From Pinus tabuliformis (Eukaryota > Streptophyta > Pinopsida > Pinales > Pinaceae), in NCBI GenBank assembly GCA_031772625.1, contig CM062819.1, positions 821,353,503-821,417,502 of the forward strand: a stretch of DNA of 64,000 nt. Direction: 5' to 3'. Shown piece after piece: positions 1-11,501 of the stretch (the stretch's first letter is position 1; each line of letters begins with the position of its first letter). Below the pieces are notes generated by a model, which was not told the DNA's origin, made no database searches, and was given only the letters and a program-made list of their open reading frames with translations. The translations under genes were made by a program, and so were the position numbers.

Positions 1-132
1 CGAATACATGTTCTATTACATCATAACAAATATAGTAAGGTAGTAGACCTTTGAAAATTTATTAATGTCTTGTGAATATGAATTACTTGACTGCAGAACT
101 AACTAATTATTAGTGTAGGAACTATAGGTTGC

Positions 133-166
<34 letters not shown>

Positions 167-2550
167 GATAATTACAAGAAATTAAATAAGTAGAACAGAG
201 AGCTTATTATTGAACTGGTGGCCCTGAATTTAGTTAATAAATTAGTGAAGAACAAATAAGCTATTTAAGTACAGAACAATTATTAGTGAAGAATAGGAAA
301 TGAAATAATTTCCATTGCCGTATGATTAATGTATATTGAAGTACAATCATTCATATCTTAGAACCGATGGTAAATAAAGCTTGTTATATAAATAGCGGAA
401 AGTATTGACAGTTATCGTCTAAAGGAACAATGCAATAAAATATTATAGAAATAAAAGACTGACAGACAGCTAATACGCTACAGACACCGAATGGCATCAA
501 AATTCCTTTCTTTCCAGGCCTTTAATAGTAGAATAACAAGTAGTTTGAAACAATGATTAACAATCCTATCATAAGAGTATTACATCAATTTGAAGCAGTA
601 TCTTTGTAAAAACATGGTTCAAAAAACTAATACACCAAGGTTAAAGAGATTGAATCAGACATTTAAGAAACCTGAAATAACCGGAAAACATTTCATGTAT
701 ATAGATAACATTGAAACAATCGAAATTTATGGGATAACCTTTGGAAGGCATACTTGGTCTTTTATCTTAACAAAGAAAATATTAAAATTCATTCCGCATC
801 AAAGGAATGGAGAATAGATTCTTAATACCACTGCTAGCAACATCCGAGCGTAATATTAGCTATTCCGACCTCACAGTTTAAAAGAAGAAAATGTCTTGAT
901 AGACAGAGCTTGCTGACCAACCAGCAGACTAAGATAGCTAAGTTATAACAGTAATCCATAATATAAGATCGCCTACGCAGGAGAAACCCCATCCAAAACT
1001 ATAAACTCACTCAACCGAGAACCATAAACAAGAGAACAGCTCCAACCTGGATACAAACCAAGGTTTGATAAGCTCCTTTGAATTGCATGACCGCAAAATG
1101 AGTAATGAAACCGCCTAAATAGATTGTATACCTGTAAACGGAGGACAAACAAAACTCGTGAGTTGGCAGAGGTGAAACCCTCTCTCAATATTCATTCAAC
1201 ACTGATTATCTTGTATGCATTGGGTCTTTCCTGGAACAGAGTTTCGACATCGCTTCTTTGTTTGCCTACAAAAACAAACGAAGGCTCAGTTCTTTGCTGG
1301 AAATGAGTTAAGCGAAGAGAACTAGAGGTGAAAGCCTTCATCCCCTTAAACCAAAAATCGAAAGGAAGTGGCGCCCTAGAATCTTTACCATAAAACCTTA
1401 CCTAATTCAATTAAGTCTTAATGCTACCATCCTCCCGCCATTTCCAAAGCCTCTTGGGCCATACCTGTGTAACAGAGAAAGTTTTTTTTTACAAGCACTA
1501 AACCGAAACCCTGAAAACAAAAACAATACTAAAACCTGAGAAATAGAGAAAAAACTCAGTAACTGGGTTCTAGGGTAGGGTATACTTGCTTTGAGGGTTC
1601 CACTCTCTCACGGGGGCTTCACTAGGGGAGCAATATCATACCACGTGGGTTCATATTGGGGGATATATATTGAGGAAAAAATGACATAATATATTGAGGG
1701 ATATATAGGGGGTAAAGGGTTTTTATATTGACAAATATAAAAAATGGAGCTTAAAGTTAATGAAAAAATATAAAGGGTATAAAAAATGTTAATGAAAAAA
1801 TGGATACCTACAATATCTAGTGAAAGTAGGGGTTTTTTAAATTGGGAAGTCGTATTGGGTTCATATTGGTAGGGGGTTAAATAATGTGATTTTTAGATGG
1901 ATTTTTCAATATGTAGTCAAATTAAGGGTATTGTTTAATATGCCACAAACGCACGTGATATGACAGAGGTTTACTGAGTGAATCCCCCATGCGTCGTCCT
2001 CACTAGTTCAACCATTAACACAAACTGGAACCGGTGGAAAGTTTTGTGTTGCAGAGCAACAACAAATGAAAGAACAAAGGTGACAATGAAGTTTCCAGAG
2101 TTCGAGCGCGAGGATTCAGTTAGAGGTATAAACCCTAACAACTTCCCACCGTCCGATCGAAGGCTCGAGATCAACGATGGAGGAGTAAAGCAGCTGGCAT
2201 GAACGGACAAGTGTATTAACCCTTTAAATCTCATCATGCTGCGTGTTACCAAAGTCAAGTGCCAATACAGTAAGGTACCAATGGTATAAATATGCACTAT
2301 CAGCCCGGAGGATTCTCGATGGATTTTCGATCCTGTACATTGAATGTACATTTACATTCCCTCAAAAAGTGTGAAATGAAACCAACCTCTGTACTGACCG
2401 TGACCTTTATTATAAATATGTTTAATGATTGCATATATGTTGTTCCCACCGTAGTTGCATATACTATGGTTCGTATGTTATTAGATATGATGTATATTTT
2501 TATATGTAATTTTTTTTTTCTTTTTAAGTTATGGTTAGGTGTTACAGTTA
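1..2550. other. AT-rich intergenic sequence, no recognised gene
   Basis: Open frames here are short, overlap on both strands and resemble no family I recognise. An (AT)n microsatellite lies at about 134-163. The stretch 1310-1640 is less AT-rich; read on the minus strand it has pyrimidine tracts and a short ATG-led frame near 1470 that stops after 12 codons. It could be the 5' end of a gene or an old transcript, but nothing downstream supports this. Confidence 0.4.
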
Positions 2551-3357
2551 ATCTCTTCTATTATTGGGGATCAAATCTTTGGAAATGTAAAAATTGAAAA
2601 CATATTTTCCACAATATATTTGATTTATATTGGTGTTCTTTCTCTATATAATTTATTATTGTTTAAATTGTGTTTTTGAATGCATAAATGGATTTCATGC
2701 TTTGGAAATCTGCTTGTATACTTGGATTATGTAATATACACAGCCTAAACTTGCAATTCCTCCAACCCAGAAAACTTTTGTCTCACTAAAAAAAATATAG
2801 GAAAAAAGAAACTAAAATGTAAAATAGTAAGTAATTTTGTCTCACTAAAAAATATAGGAAAAAAGAGACTAAAATGTAAAATAGTGAGATTATTTGAAAT
2901 ATTTTAATCATGAGAATATTTGTTTTCAATTACTTTATATAATATATACAGAGATAGCCTCGAGGCTTAGCTCAATTGGTTGAGTCCCCATTGTTAATCA
3001 CCTCTATGATTGTGGACCAAAAATTTTGAAATGTAAAATTTGAAAAATTATTTGCCCTAAACTATTTGATTTGTGTTTTTGAATGCATAAATCGATTTAA
3101 TGCTTTGGAAATCTCCTTGAATACTTGGATTATATAATATACACAGCTTAAACTTGCAATTCCAACAGAGGATTTTTTTGTCTCACTAAAAAATATAGAA
3201 AAAAGGAGACTAAAATGTAAAATAGTGAGATTATTTGAAATGTTTTAATCACAGAAATATTTGTTTTCAATTACTTTATATAATATATACAGAGATAAAC
3301 TATATGCTTAGCTCAATTGGTCGATTCCCCATTGTTAATCACGTCTATTATTGGGAA
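2551..3357. repeat. Diverged tandem duplication, two copies of about 340-450 bp
   Basis: Copy 1 (about 2551-3001) and copy 2 (about 3002-3357) share the same ordered blocks: a Gaatgcataaat segment, an 'acttggatta' segment, 'cttgcaattcc', 'tctcactaaaaaatatag', 'agactaaaatgtaaaatag', 'ttttcaattactttatat' and 'gcttagctcaattgg'. Copy 1 carries an extra internal duplication of the 'tctcactaaaaaatatag' block at about 2780 and 2838. No coding potential is seen. The block 'tagctcaattggt' resembles a tRNA A box, but no full tRNA or SINE body can be made out. Confidence 0.75.
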
Positions 3358-3800
3358 TTCATGGATTCCATTAAAATCTATCTAAACCAATTAAACATTA
3401 AGCAGAATTAAAATCTATGTAAACCAGTTATAACATGAAGCTAAGTAAAATTTATGTAAATCAGTTATGACAGGGTATTTTTTGCTGGCACTGAAGATTT
3501 TTGTTGCTTGCCCCCGTCACCCTGGTTGATAGTCATTAGTAAGAAGTGTTGTCACCCTGGTTATAAGAGTGTTCTGTGTTTTTCTATTGAAAAAAAAACT
3601 AGTTATAACATATTCCTTTAGGTGTAAGATGACATTCTACGTAAACAAATTTAAATTAATTATAACATCTTCATTGAAATGAAAGTGCAAGATGAAACTC
3701 AAGTCCCACAATTGGTCGGCCTGTGTCAGAAGGATCGTGGTGATACTCTAGTATGGCATGAGGTTATGCTAAAAGGTACTGCGGTGGTCTTAGATATATA
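3358..3800. other. Spacer without recognised features
   Basis: AT-rich sequence with short repeated words such as 'atctatctaaacca' and 'ttataacat'. No gene or RNA is recognised. The end of this stretch may already belong to the decayed LINE that follows. Confidence 0.35.
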
Positions 3801-3854
3801 GATATATTTCTTACATGTTAAATCTCCTGTTTGATGTGTATTGGTATTAGAAAG

Positions 3855-4900
3855 CTTGGAGCTGGGACGGGCCATTGAAGATTATCATTTTATGCTGGTT
3901 AGTTTGGTGGAACATAGTTCACACTTTGGGACAATCTTTGCAAAAGGGAATTCCGGGGTCCAGGTTGGTGTCCTTTAGGTAGATTGACTCAAGAAAATGT
4001 TTTACACTTTTTCTTGCAGTGTCTCCTTTCTATGAAAGTGTAGGCGCCGGTTTTGAATAACCTTCAACTTCCTCTCCCCACCATTTTCTCTCATTGGAAT
4101 CCTGTTTTCAATGGTGGGAAATCATGAGCAGTTTTCACAGTTCTATCCCACTATATATTACATGGGAGATATAGTGGGCGAGAAATCTTGTGACATTTGA
4201 AGACAATAATTTGGACATTTCCAAAATTTGTACAAACATCCTGGCTTGGATGACGATGGTTCAAAGTCACAAACATGCTGATAAGTTGTCCTGATTGACA
4301 TTAAATCATATGCAGGTTTATTTCCCGCCTGGCTTCTTCGATGGTGCTGCACAGGAGGGTAGATGTGGGAGTAGTGTTTGGTTGAGATTCATTCCACAGA
4401 TTCACTACCTTCTCTTCTGGCATGGCGGTCAGGGCACAAACTCCAGAATTGAACTTGGAGACTGCTGTTCTTTACTAAGAGGCACAGACTGGAGCAACTT
4501 GGAGAATGATGTTCTTTGAGAAGAGGCACAGACTGGAGCGTATCAATATATACGGGGATTCAAGATCCATTATCGATAAGATCACTACACCAATTTCTTG
4601 CCTCCCAATTTAATCAACTGGCTGGAGCTTATTGAGATGTTGAAACGATCCTTTGTGGACACCTCGTTTATACATGTGTACAAGGAATTTCATCGAAAAG
4701 AGGCTTATTGGCAGAATGCCATTTTAGGCTCTGTTTTGACAACATGATAGTGGAGGAAGGTGAGATGACCTCATTTGATCTTGCTTTGAGTTCCCATGTT
4801 TATTTCTATTTTTGTTTCGACTGTTTGAATCCTCTTGGGCTATGTATTTTTGATCAGATACAATTTTTAAAGTTTTGTTTTTACATTTTGATACAAGGAT
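3855..4900 (+). pseudogene. Decayed LINE 3' end: zinc-binding region and RNase H remnants
   Basis: The plus strand, read with several frame changes, gives the typical end of a plant LINE ORF2. At about 3880-4040 there are remnants of the zinc-binding reverse-transcriptase-associated region, with a Trp-rich start and a 'LTQEN' motif before a Cys. At about 4320-4450 comes an RNase H start (FFDGAAQ, then a CGS/W stretch, 'GGQGTN' and 'RIELG'). At about 4540-4580 follows 'INIYGDSRSIIDK', the RNase H Gly-Asp-Ser block. A block around 4460-4530 is repeated in tandem ('gaggcacagactggag' twice). No RT or endonuclease is seen upstream, so the copy is 5' truncated or too decayed to read. It is unrelated in position and strand to the two better preserved LINEs. 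Confidence 0.7.
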
Positions 4901-5176
4901 GGGCGGTTCTAGATCCCTCCTTATCTTGGGAACATATGTATTGCATTCTGGGTGGAGATGGTAGATAGAATTCTGCAGATATGTGATTTATATCTGAAAC
5001 ATATATTTAATTCAATATTCTTTTCTTCTGAAAAAAATGAAACTCTATTTAAATTAATTATAACATGTTGATTGAAATGCAAAAAGCTTAATAAATTTGA
5101 ATTGAAATCTATCTAAACTGGTTATAGCATATTTTCCTTCATATGTAAGATGCAACCCTATGTAAGCTTTCATTTT

Positions 5177-5430
5177 AGGAGAGCATTTTGATTGAATCCT
5201 GGGGACATTTCATTGTATGAGAGCATTTTGATTGAATCGTGGGGACATTATTGGTATTGTCTAATTCTTGAGATGTTTTCACTAAAGTGTATTTCTGAGT
5301 TGACAACAATGATTTAAAATATAACTTTTTAGTGCCAACATATTACATTAAATATTTCTGAGTTGACAACAATGATTTAAAATATAACTTTTTAGTGCCA
5401 ACATATTACATTAAATATAACTTCAGTGCA
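5177..5430. repeat. Two adjacent short tandem duplications (about 39 bp and 64 bp)
   Basis: The block 'gagagcattttgattgaatc' followed by 'tggggacat' occurs twice at about 5178 and 5218. Immediately after, a 64-bp unit starting 'atttctgagttgacaacaat' occurs twice at about 5290-5353 and 5354-5417 almost without change, and a partial third copy follows. The near identity of the 64-bp copies suggests a recent replication-slippage event. No gene is seen. Confidence 0.85.
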
Positions 5431-5712
5431 AACATATTGCATTGATGTTTTTAAATCATTATTATTACTATTTTTTTTTTTTTTTTTTTTTAAAGGTTAG
5501 CATAAATCTATATTTATATATATATGGACAATACTGATTATATATATATATATAATTTTAATTCATATATTAAAAAATGTTATTAATATTTTTTAAGTGT
5601 AACCTAATATTTTTATAAAAATTAAAAAATAGTGTGAGCTGAAAGTATTGGGATCCACAAATGTTTTTTTGCAATTATTAAGGTCGATGACCAACAATCT
5701 ATCACCCTCCAC

Positions 5713-7439
5713 ATGCACAAGGCACATGGAGCTGTGGCCTCACGCATGCAGTCATTTAATGTAAATGAGGAAGGTGGTATGGAGAGTTTAGAGCCGAGCT
5801 TCTCTGGCTGTTTTGCTGTCGAGGTAAGTAATTTTTATGTTTGCAAAGGAAATTTGGATCATGTTTGGTTCACGACAAGTTGTGGCTCTAGGGTGGCATT
5901 TCTCGTGCTTGCTCTTTTACAGTCTTCTCTGGTCGCTCTCTTTGGGTATGTTCTTCATTCTAGATTTTGTTACCTTGCTCCCATGACTAGCCACATAATT
6001 CTGTTTGTTTCTTGGAGGAATGGCTATGTTCTGAAGTTGAACGTTTGGAGGAAGCACCATCGGGATTTTTGCATGGAAATTGAGGATTTTTATGAGGGTT
6101 TCTTTGTATTATGTACTCGTGTCTCTGTTTACTACAATATTTTTCTTTCACGCATGGGAATTATCTAGGAAGCGAAGCTATGCCATTTGCGATGTTCTCT
6201 CTATCCGTGTTTCTGGCACAATGGCACTGATATTTTTTTGATTGTCTGTTGTTATGGTTCTGGGACTATATCGTTTCCAAAAATTTGTTGTTAGTTTCAA
6301 ATCTTCGCCCTCAACCATTCATGGCAAGGTAAGGAGTATGGTTTAGGGATCTAGGACTAGCTACAATCGCGTTACGCTGGCTGTTGCAGGGTAAGCCATT
6401 GGTCAACTTATAATTTCTTTCCCTCATGCATTGATAATTTGACAGGTTCTCTAGTCTGGTTTGGTTCTGGGAAGCACAAGGTTCACGAGTGTAGATTAAA
6501 TATGGGTATGCTATCATGGTCTGAATCAGATACTACTAGTGTTTTAAGCCCTTTTCATTTCATGGCTCGTGTTTCCTCAATGAAGGGACATCATGGTCGG
6601 GGTTCCCGCGACCGTGGCAAGCAACAGAAAGAAACCCATGAGGGCCATCAAGCCAATTCTCAGTCTACTAGAGGTAGTGGTCAGAAATCCACCTCTCGTA
6701 TCATAAAAGAGGATGCCACTTCTTACCACGAGGGCATCTCCTCTCAAGTGCGTCAACTCATTCCCGAGTGGGAAGCATAACTTAGTCAACAAATTGGGGA
6801 AACGAAAATTGACTTGGAAGAATGGCAGGTCTTAGTGCCTGATCCTGATCACTCTCATGGTCGATCCTCTCAGTACAAGAAAATTGTCCATCTATATTGG
6901 CTAATGAAAAATCTTCGAGCCAAAGCACTGGTGCACATCCCTTTGGGCTCACCCTCGACTTCTCAAGGAGTCCCAAATTTCCGCAAGGATCTGCAACGTA
7001 TTCAGTTTCAGCTTCAAATGAAGAATGGTCACCTTAGTTGCATTGAACAACACATTCCTTGTATCCTGCAAACTGAGATCCCAGGCTCTAGTGCGAAGGA
7101 TCTAACTCTTGTGGATTCATCTGATAGTTAGTAGTATGATGATTTAATATCTATTTTGTCTTTTGATATATGTGGTTGTTATAGACTTTACTGTATGTTT
7201 TCAGTTATTTAGAGTATAGGAAGTATAAGGACACTCAAACATATCTAGCATGACTTGACATTCTTATAATATTTTGTCTTTGGATGGCATATCATGCAGT
7301 TAGCTGGCCAACAGATTTGGTTTCCCTGTAGGCAGGTTGAGGCCACCTAACCATTTGATCTCTAGTTGTAACTTGCCCTTTTTTTGGAAAAAAATGAATA
7401 CAAAGGTCTTTCCAAGCTTAAAATAAATAAATAAATAAT
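5713..7439 (+). pseudogene. Unclassified degenerate coding-like region ending in an (AAAT)n tail
   Basis: One plus-strand frame is open at 5713-6168 and again at 6439-7131 with a single in-frame TAA at 6778. The later part encodes a basic, Gly/Ser/Gln-rich stretch (around RGSRDRGKQQ) and then a more ordinary stretch with 'LEEWQVLVPDPDHSHG'. The frame ends at a TAG near 7131, followed by about 290 bases of non-coding sequence and an (AAAT)n run at 7420-7439. An A-rich terminal repeat after a 3' UTR is typical of LINE or retroposed sequences, so this may be the 3' part of an old retroposon or retrocopy. I do not recognise the protein family. It could also be unrelated non-coding DNA with chance frames. 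Confidence 0.3.
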
Positions 7440-7456
7440 ATTTATTTATTTATTAT
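7420..7456. repeat. Palindromic (AAAT)n / (ATTT)n
   Basis: An 'aaataaataaataa' run is followed directly by 'tatttatttatttatta', forming a perfect A/T hairpin centred near 7439. It may mark the tail of the preceding retroposon-like sequence fused to an AT repeat of the insertion site. Confidence 0.7.
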
Positions 7457-10366
7457 AATTCAATTACTTTATTTTTCTCTATATGAATGTAAGATAAAAT
7501 TATGTTAATTGATATAGAAATTCAAATATCTTATTTAGGGTTGAAACTAAAATATTTGTTATTACTATTTTAAAATGCTACATGTCAATTAAATATAAAA
7601 TAAATTACACATCTCCTTCATGTTATGTGCCAATTCCATATTGAGTAGTGAAGGAATTACATATCTCCCCATACTAAGAGTTTTTTTACATTCAATTACT
7701 TTCACTTCTCTTATGTAAAATTAAGGTGGGAATTGAAGTACTTTATTTGTAAGGGAGAGTGAATGTTTTTATTTTTATTACTATTTTTTTTATTATTATC
7801 AATTTTACTGATTCAAAATTATCATAATATTTTAAATTACATTATAGTATTTCATTTTAAAATTTTAATACATTAAGATTGACTGCCACTATCATACTAG
7901 ATACACTTATTTCATAAATGTCATAAATGAGCCAATTACAACATGTCTTAGTTGGGACAACAAATTGTTCACCAAACCATTCAACTAGGATTGTATGGCA
8001 AATATAATTATTAGATTACTAATCTTTTATAAATATAAAATTATTAGGGGTCACAAGAGGGGGAAGGATAATATCTATGACAATTCCTAATTTCGTGATC
8101 CTATCCCTACTCCAACCCCATGTGAATACTCAAAAGATAATTGATAACATTAGTATTAAAATATCAAGGGCCACGTGTGTCATATTTGTGGCGCTTGTTT
8201 GGAGTTCGGTCTATGCGTGGGAGGATATATTAAATCCTCACGCTTCACCTTGGATTGTACAAAAGAGGGTGTCTTGTTCTGATCCACCACCTTGCAAAGT
8301 GATGAATCCGACGATATTGAGCATGCATAATCTTAATTATGATATGATGGACATCACGTCTGAGGGATTCTTCTCTGTTGATAAATTTCAGGCCTAGTTC
8401 GGCCCCTCATGTATCTCTAATTGTGCAATTCTTCTGTTAAAGACCTTTCCCTCTCATCTCTATTTGAATTATGGGCTCTTCCCCTCTATTTGCATCATGG
8501 AATTCACAAGTCTGTGCTCCAAGAGGTTTTGTAATGAGTCCCATGTGATTGGAAACACCCTCATCTTTTGTGGGATGAGATCTTGGCTCCCCCACCCATG
8601 CAACCTGGTCAACTGGAGGAATTCATTGTTGGGGATCCATCCTGAGAAGAATGTCAATAGAATTTGAATGTGTGATAGCTTCTATAGTTTGGGTTCAATA
8701 ATGTTGGGCATCTCCAAGCTGGTCTTCAGTGCTTGTGCTTTGTTTTGTCTTGGCCCCTTCTCCTTACCATGGTAATTTTCTTTGCATCGAATTTTCTTTT
8801 TCAATTTGGGCTGCTCTAGTGCCCCTTTTGACCATATGTTCTGATTTGGGTCACATTATCCATTTCCTCCCTTTTTGTGGTTGAATATGGTGTTTGCATC
8901 CCTTGCATTAATCTTGACCCCTAGTGCTTGGCCTCCCTATACTTATTTTATCCCTCTAGTGTTGTTCCCACATCCCAAGACAACCTTAAGCCCATTTTTG
9001 TTTCAGGCACCCTTTGTGATACCATCTACATATTCAACTAGGGATAAACCTTTGAAGCCTCTTGGGCCCCTTTCATTGTTTTGCCAACCATGTATTCCAA
9101 CCTCAACAGTTCTTCCACCTTTGGTAAGTTCCACCCGTAATGCACACATCAAGCATTTGGAGATCTTGCAGGTAGAGAATCTAGACTTAAAATGGAAAAT
9201 TCACTAGTAGGACAACTTCCTCATTTTCATCACAAAAGAACTCTAGTCTCTCAAAATCAAAATATCTTACTAGGATGACGAACTTCATGCCATTGAAAGA
9301 TAACTCAATGATCTTAAACTAATTGGAAATGCCACAACGAATCTGGATTTTGCCAGCTTTGTTCAAAGCCTCATCTTTGGCAACTTGCATCTAGACTTGA
9401 ATAGGCCCACAAAGGAAGCGATCTTCTTTCTTCTTTGATGGGATCTTTCTACAAATTTTTTCTTCTCTTGTCTCATTTTTTCGGATATATATGTAGGTTT
9501 GATATTATAATCTTTCTCATTAGTATTTTTTTTATCTAATAGACAACTTCTCAGTGACGGATCATTTGAAATAGTTGAATTGTAATGAGTTCCTTGAGTA
9601 TTTACTGCGACCGGGCGCAAATTTAGAACAATACTTACTCATTTGTGTTTAAAAAAATAAATATAAAATTATTAAAATTATTTAGAATAGATTAAATTTA
9701 AACAAATTAATATAGTTATTCTCTAATTTATTCTTAATAAGTAAGATTTGATTAAAATCACTTGTAGTTAAATTATGAAGAGCAATTTTGCATTTATCAA
9801 AATTAGTTATGATAAATTATTGTAACATATTGATATTATTATTCATGTAACATGGAGGTAATATGTATTCAGTTATTGGTCAAACCCATATTAGTTTAGG
9901 TTTGACCAAAAAAATTTGCAAATTTGCTATAGCCTAACATTAGAGATTAAAATTTATTATTTTTAAATAATATTTTGAGCTATTTATCTTGAAGTTAATT
10001 GGGTAGACTCTTATTATGTAATCATTATCAATATATACCCAACTATATGACTGAAATACATACTATGGCGTGATGGATTTTGTACCATGCTCTGTAATAC
10101 TTACCATGACTTGATGCAGTCTGTATATTATGATTTAATATACAATTATATGTAAGTTATGTAATTATCAAATTTGGATGATTTTAAGTGTGACTTGATA
10201 GATGTGACACACTCTTTAAAGTAGTGGTACTCCCACTAATATTTTTATTACATGAAAATTTGAAATTTTGATTTGAGATTTTTTTAAATTATTTTATTTA
10301 ATAATAAATTTTAAAATAAAATAAAAAATAAAAATTAATTAATTTAAAATTTGTAAATATTTTTAT

Positions 10367-10405
<39 letters not shown>

Positions 10406-10602
10406 GAATTTTGCAATTTTAATATTAAATTTAATTTTAGTAAAAGTATTTTTGTAATTAAGTTTATATAAAATTATATTTAAATGTAGTTATGTAAACA
10501 TGTTCATCATAACTATTTTTAATATAATCTAATTTGTTAAGGGAAAAAAAATGAATGTAGGCTTTTTTTTGTTAATCATAGAGTTTTCTTCAAACTCAAC
10601 GA
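7457..10602. other. AT-rich spacer with a degenerate coding-like patch at about 8070-9400
   Basis: The flanks (7457-8060 and 9640-10602) are AT-rich without recognisable features except a (TA)n run at about 10372-10400. The middle, about 8070-9400, is less AT-rich. Its plus strand gives frames that shift repeatedly, including a patch that would be a Leu/Glu/Lys-rich helix near 9140-9210 ('HIKHLEILQVENLDL'). This looks like an old coding or transposon remnant, but I cannot assign a family. Confidence 0.3.
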
Positions 10603-10617
10603 TCGTCTTCCATAGTT
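10603..10617. repeat. Target-site duplication of LINE-A, left copy
   Basis: The sequence 'tcgtcttccatagtt' occurs here and at 17134-17148, exactly flanking the element. The left copy runs into the T-run that is the poly-A tail of the minus-strand element. Confidence 0.95.
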
Positions 10618-10626
10618 TTTTTTTTT

Positions 10627-11501
10627 GACGTTAACGGTTATGGTTTTATTTAAGGCGGCAAACAGCCTGTCGCTGGCGTTTACAATTCAGCTGGAGGAGT
10701 TCATAGCTACATATATTTGTTCATGTCTGAAGGAGAGAGTTCCTCTCTGTTCTGTCAAACTCATACTCAGAACAGTGATTTGCACCACGGCGGAACAGTA
10801 CAGAAGCATAGATTGAATTGATTGTAGAAGCATCCGCTTGAATGAAAGAGATGCCCAGCTGTGACTGCTGAAGCGATTGAGGTCAGCTGATATCTTTAGA
10901 CCTTCCCTGTACCAGTATACAATGGAAATCAATCCTAAGAGGGTCCTCGGTTTCTTTGGAGGAATTACAGGTGATTTGAGCATCTTAAGAGCACAGAGCC
11001 GCGATTTTTGAAGACGGAGGGAGCTTACTGGACTTCTTCCTTATGTCAACGGAATCCACCACAGCAAGCGCACTTTGAGGAAGATCATTCAACTGCTTCG
11101 ACGCTTATATGAACTTCTTCTCAGCAACTCATTCCGAAGGAGCTTCTAGGGTTGCTTTTCCTTGACTGTAAGCCCCGGCAAAGGGTCCATTGCCCAGGTC
11201 CTTAATCCAACATTATCAAAGCACAGAAAGGCACCATTGACAATGAATTGCAGACAGAGAAGGGGACTCTTGCCTGACTCTCCTGTTGCCTAGGGTGAGA
11301 GATATGGACCCAGCTTATTTTCCTCATTGCCATTTTCATACAAAGCGAACTACCTCTTATGCAAGATGAGAAGGGTATCTGAACTTAAGTCAAGTCTTCT
11401 TTCAGTTTTGAAGCTAACCTGAGGGAAGGACCAAGGATGCAGAGGAGGACAGAGCATCGAAAACCAATGGATCCCATACAGCAGAACGATCTGCTAAAAC
11501 C
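10627..11501 (-). other. LINE-A 3' untranslated region
   Basis: About 870 bases lie between the ORF2 stop and the poly-A tail. It is less AT-rich than the flanking DNA, as expected for element sequence, and holds only short chance frames on either strand. Confidence 0.8.

Noticed and set aside
1438-1480. Possible first exon on the minus strand starting with an ATG after a pyrimidine tract
   Set aside because: Only 12 codons before a stop, a weak donor site, and no recognisable downstream exon.
2950-3010. Possible tRNA gene ('gcttagctcaattggttgag')
   Set aside because: No acceptor stem, anticodon arm or properly spaced B box can be formed.
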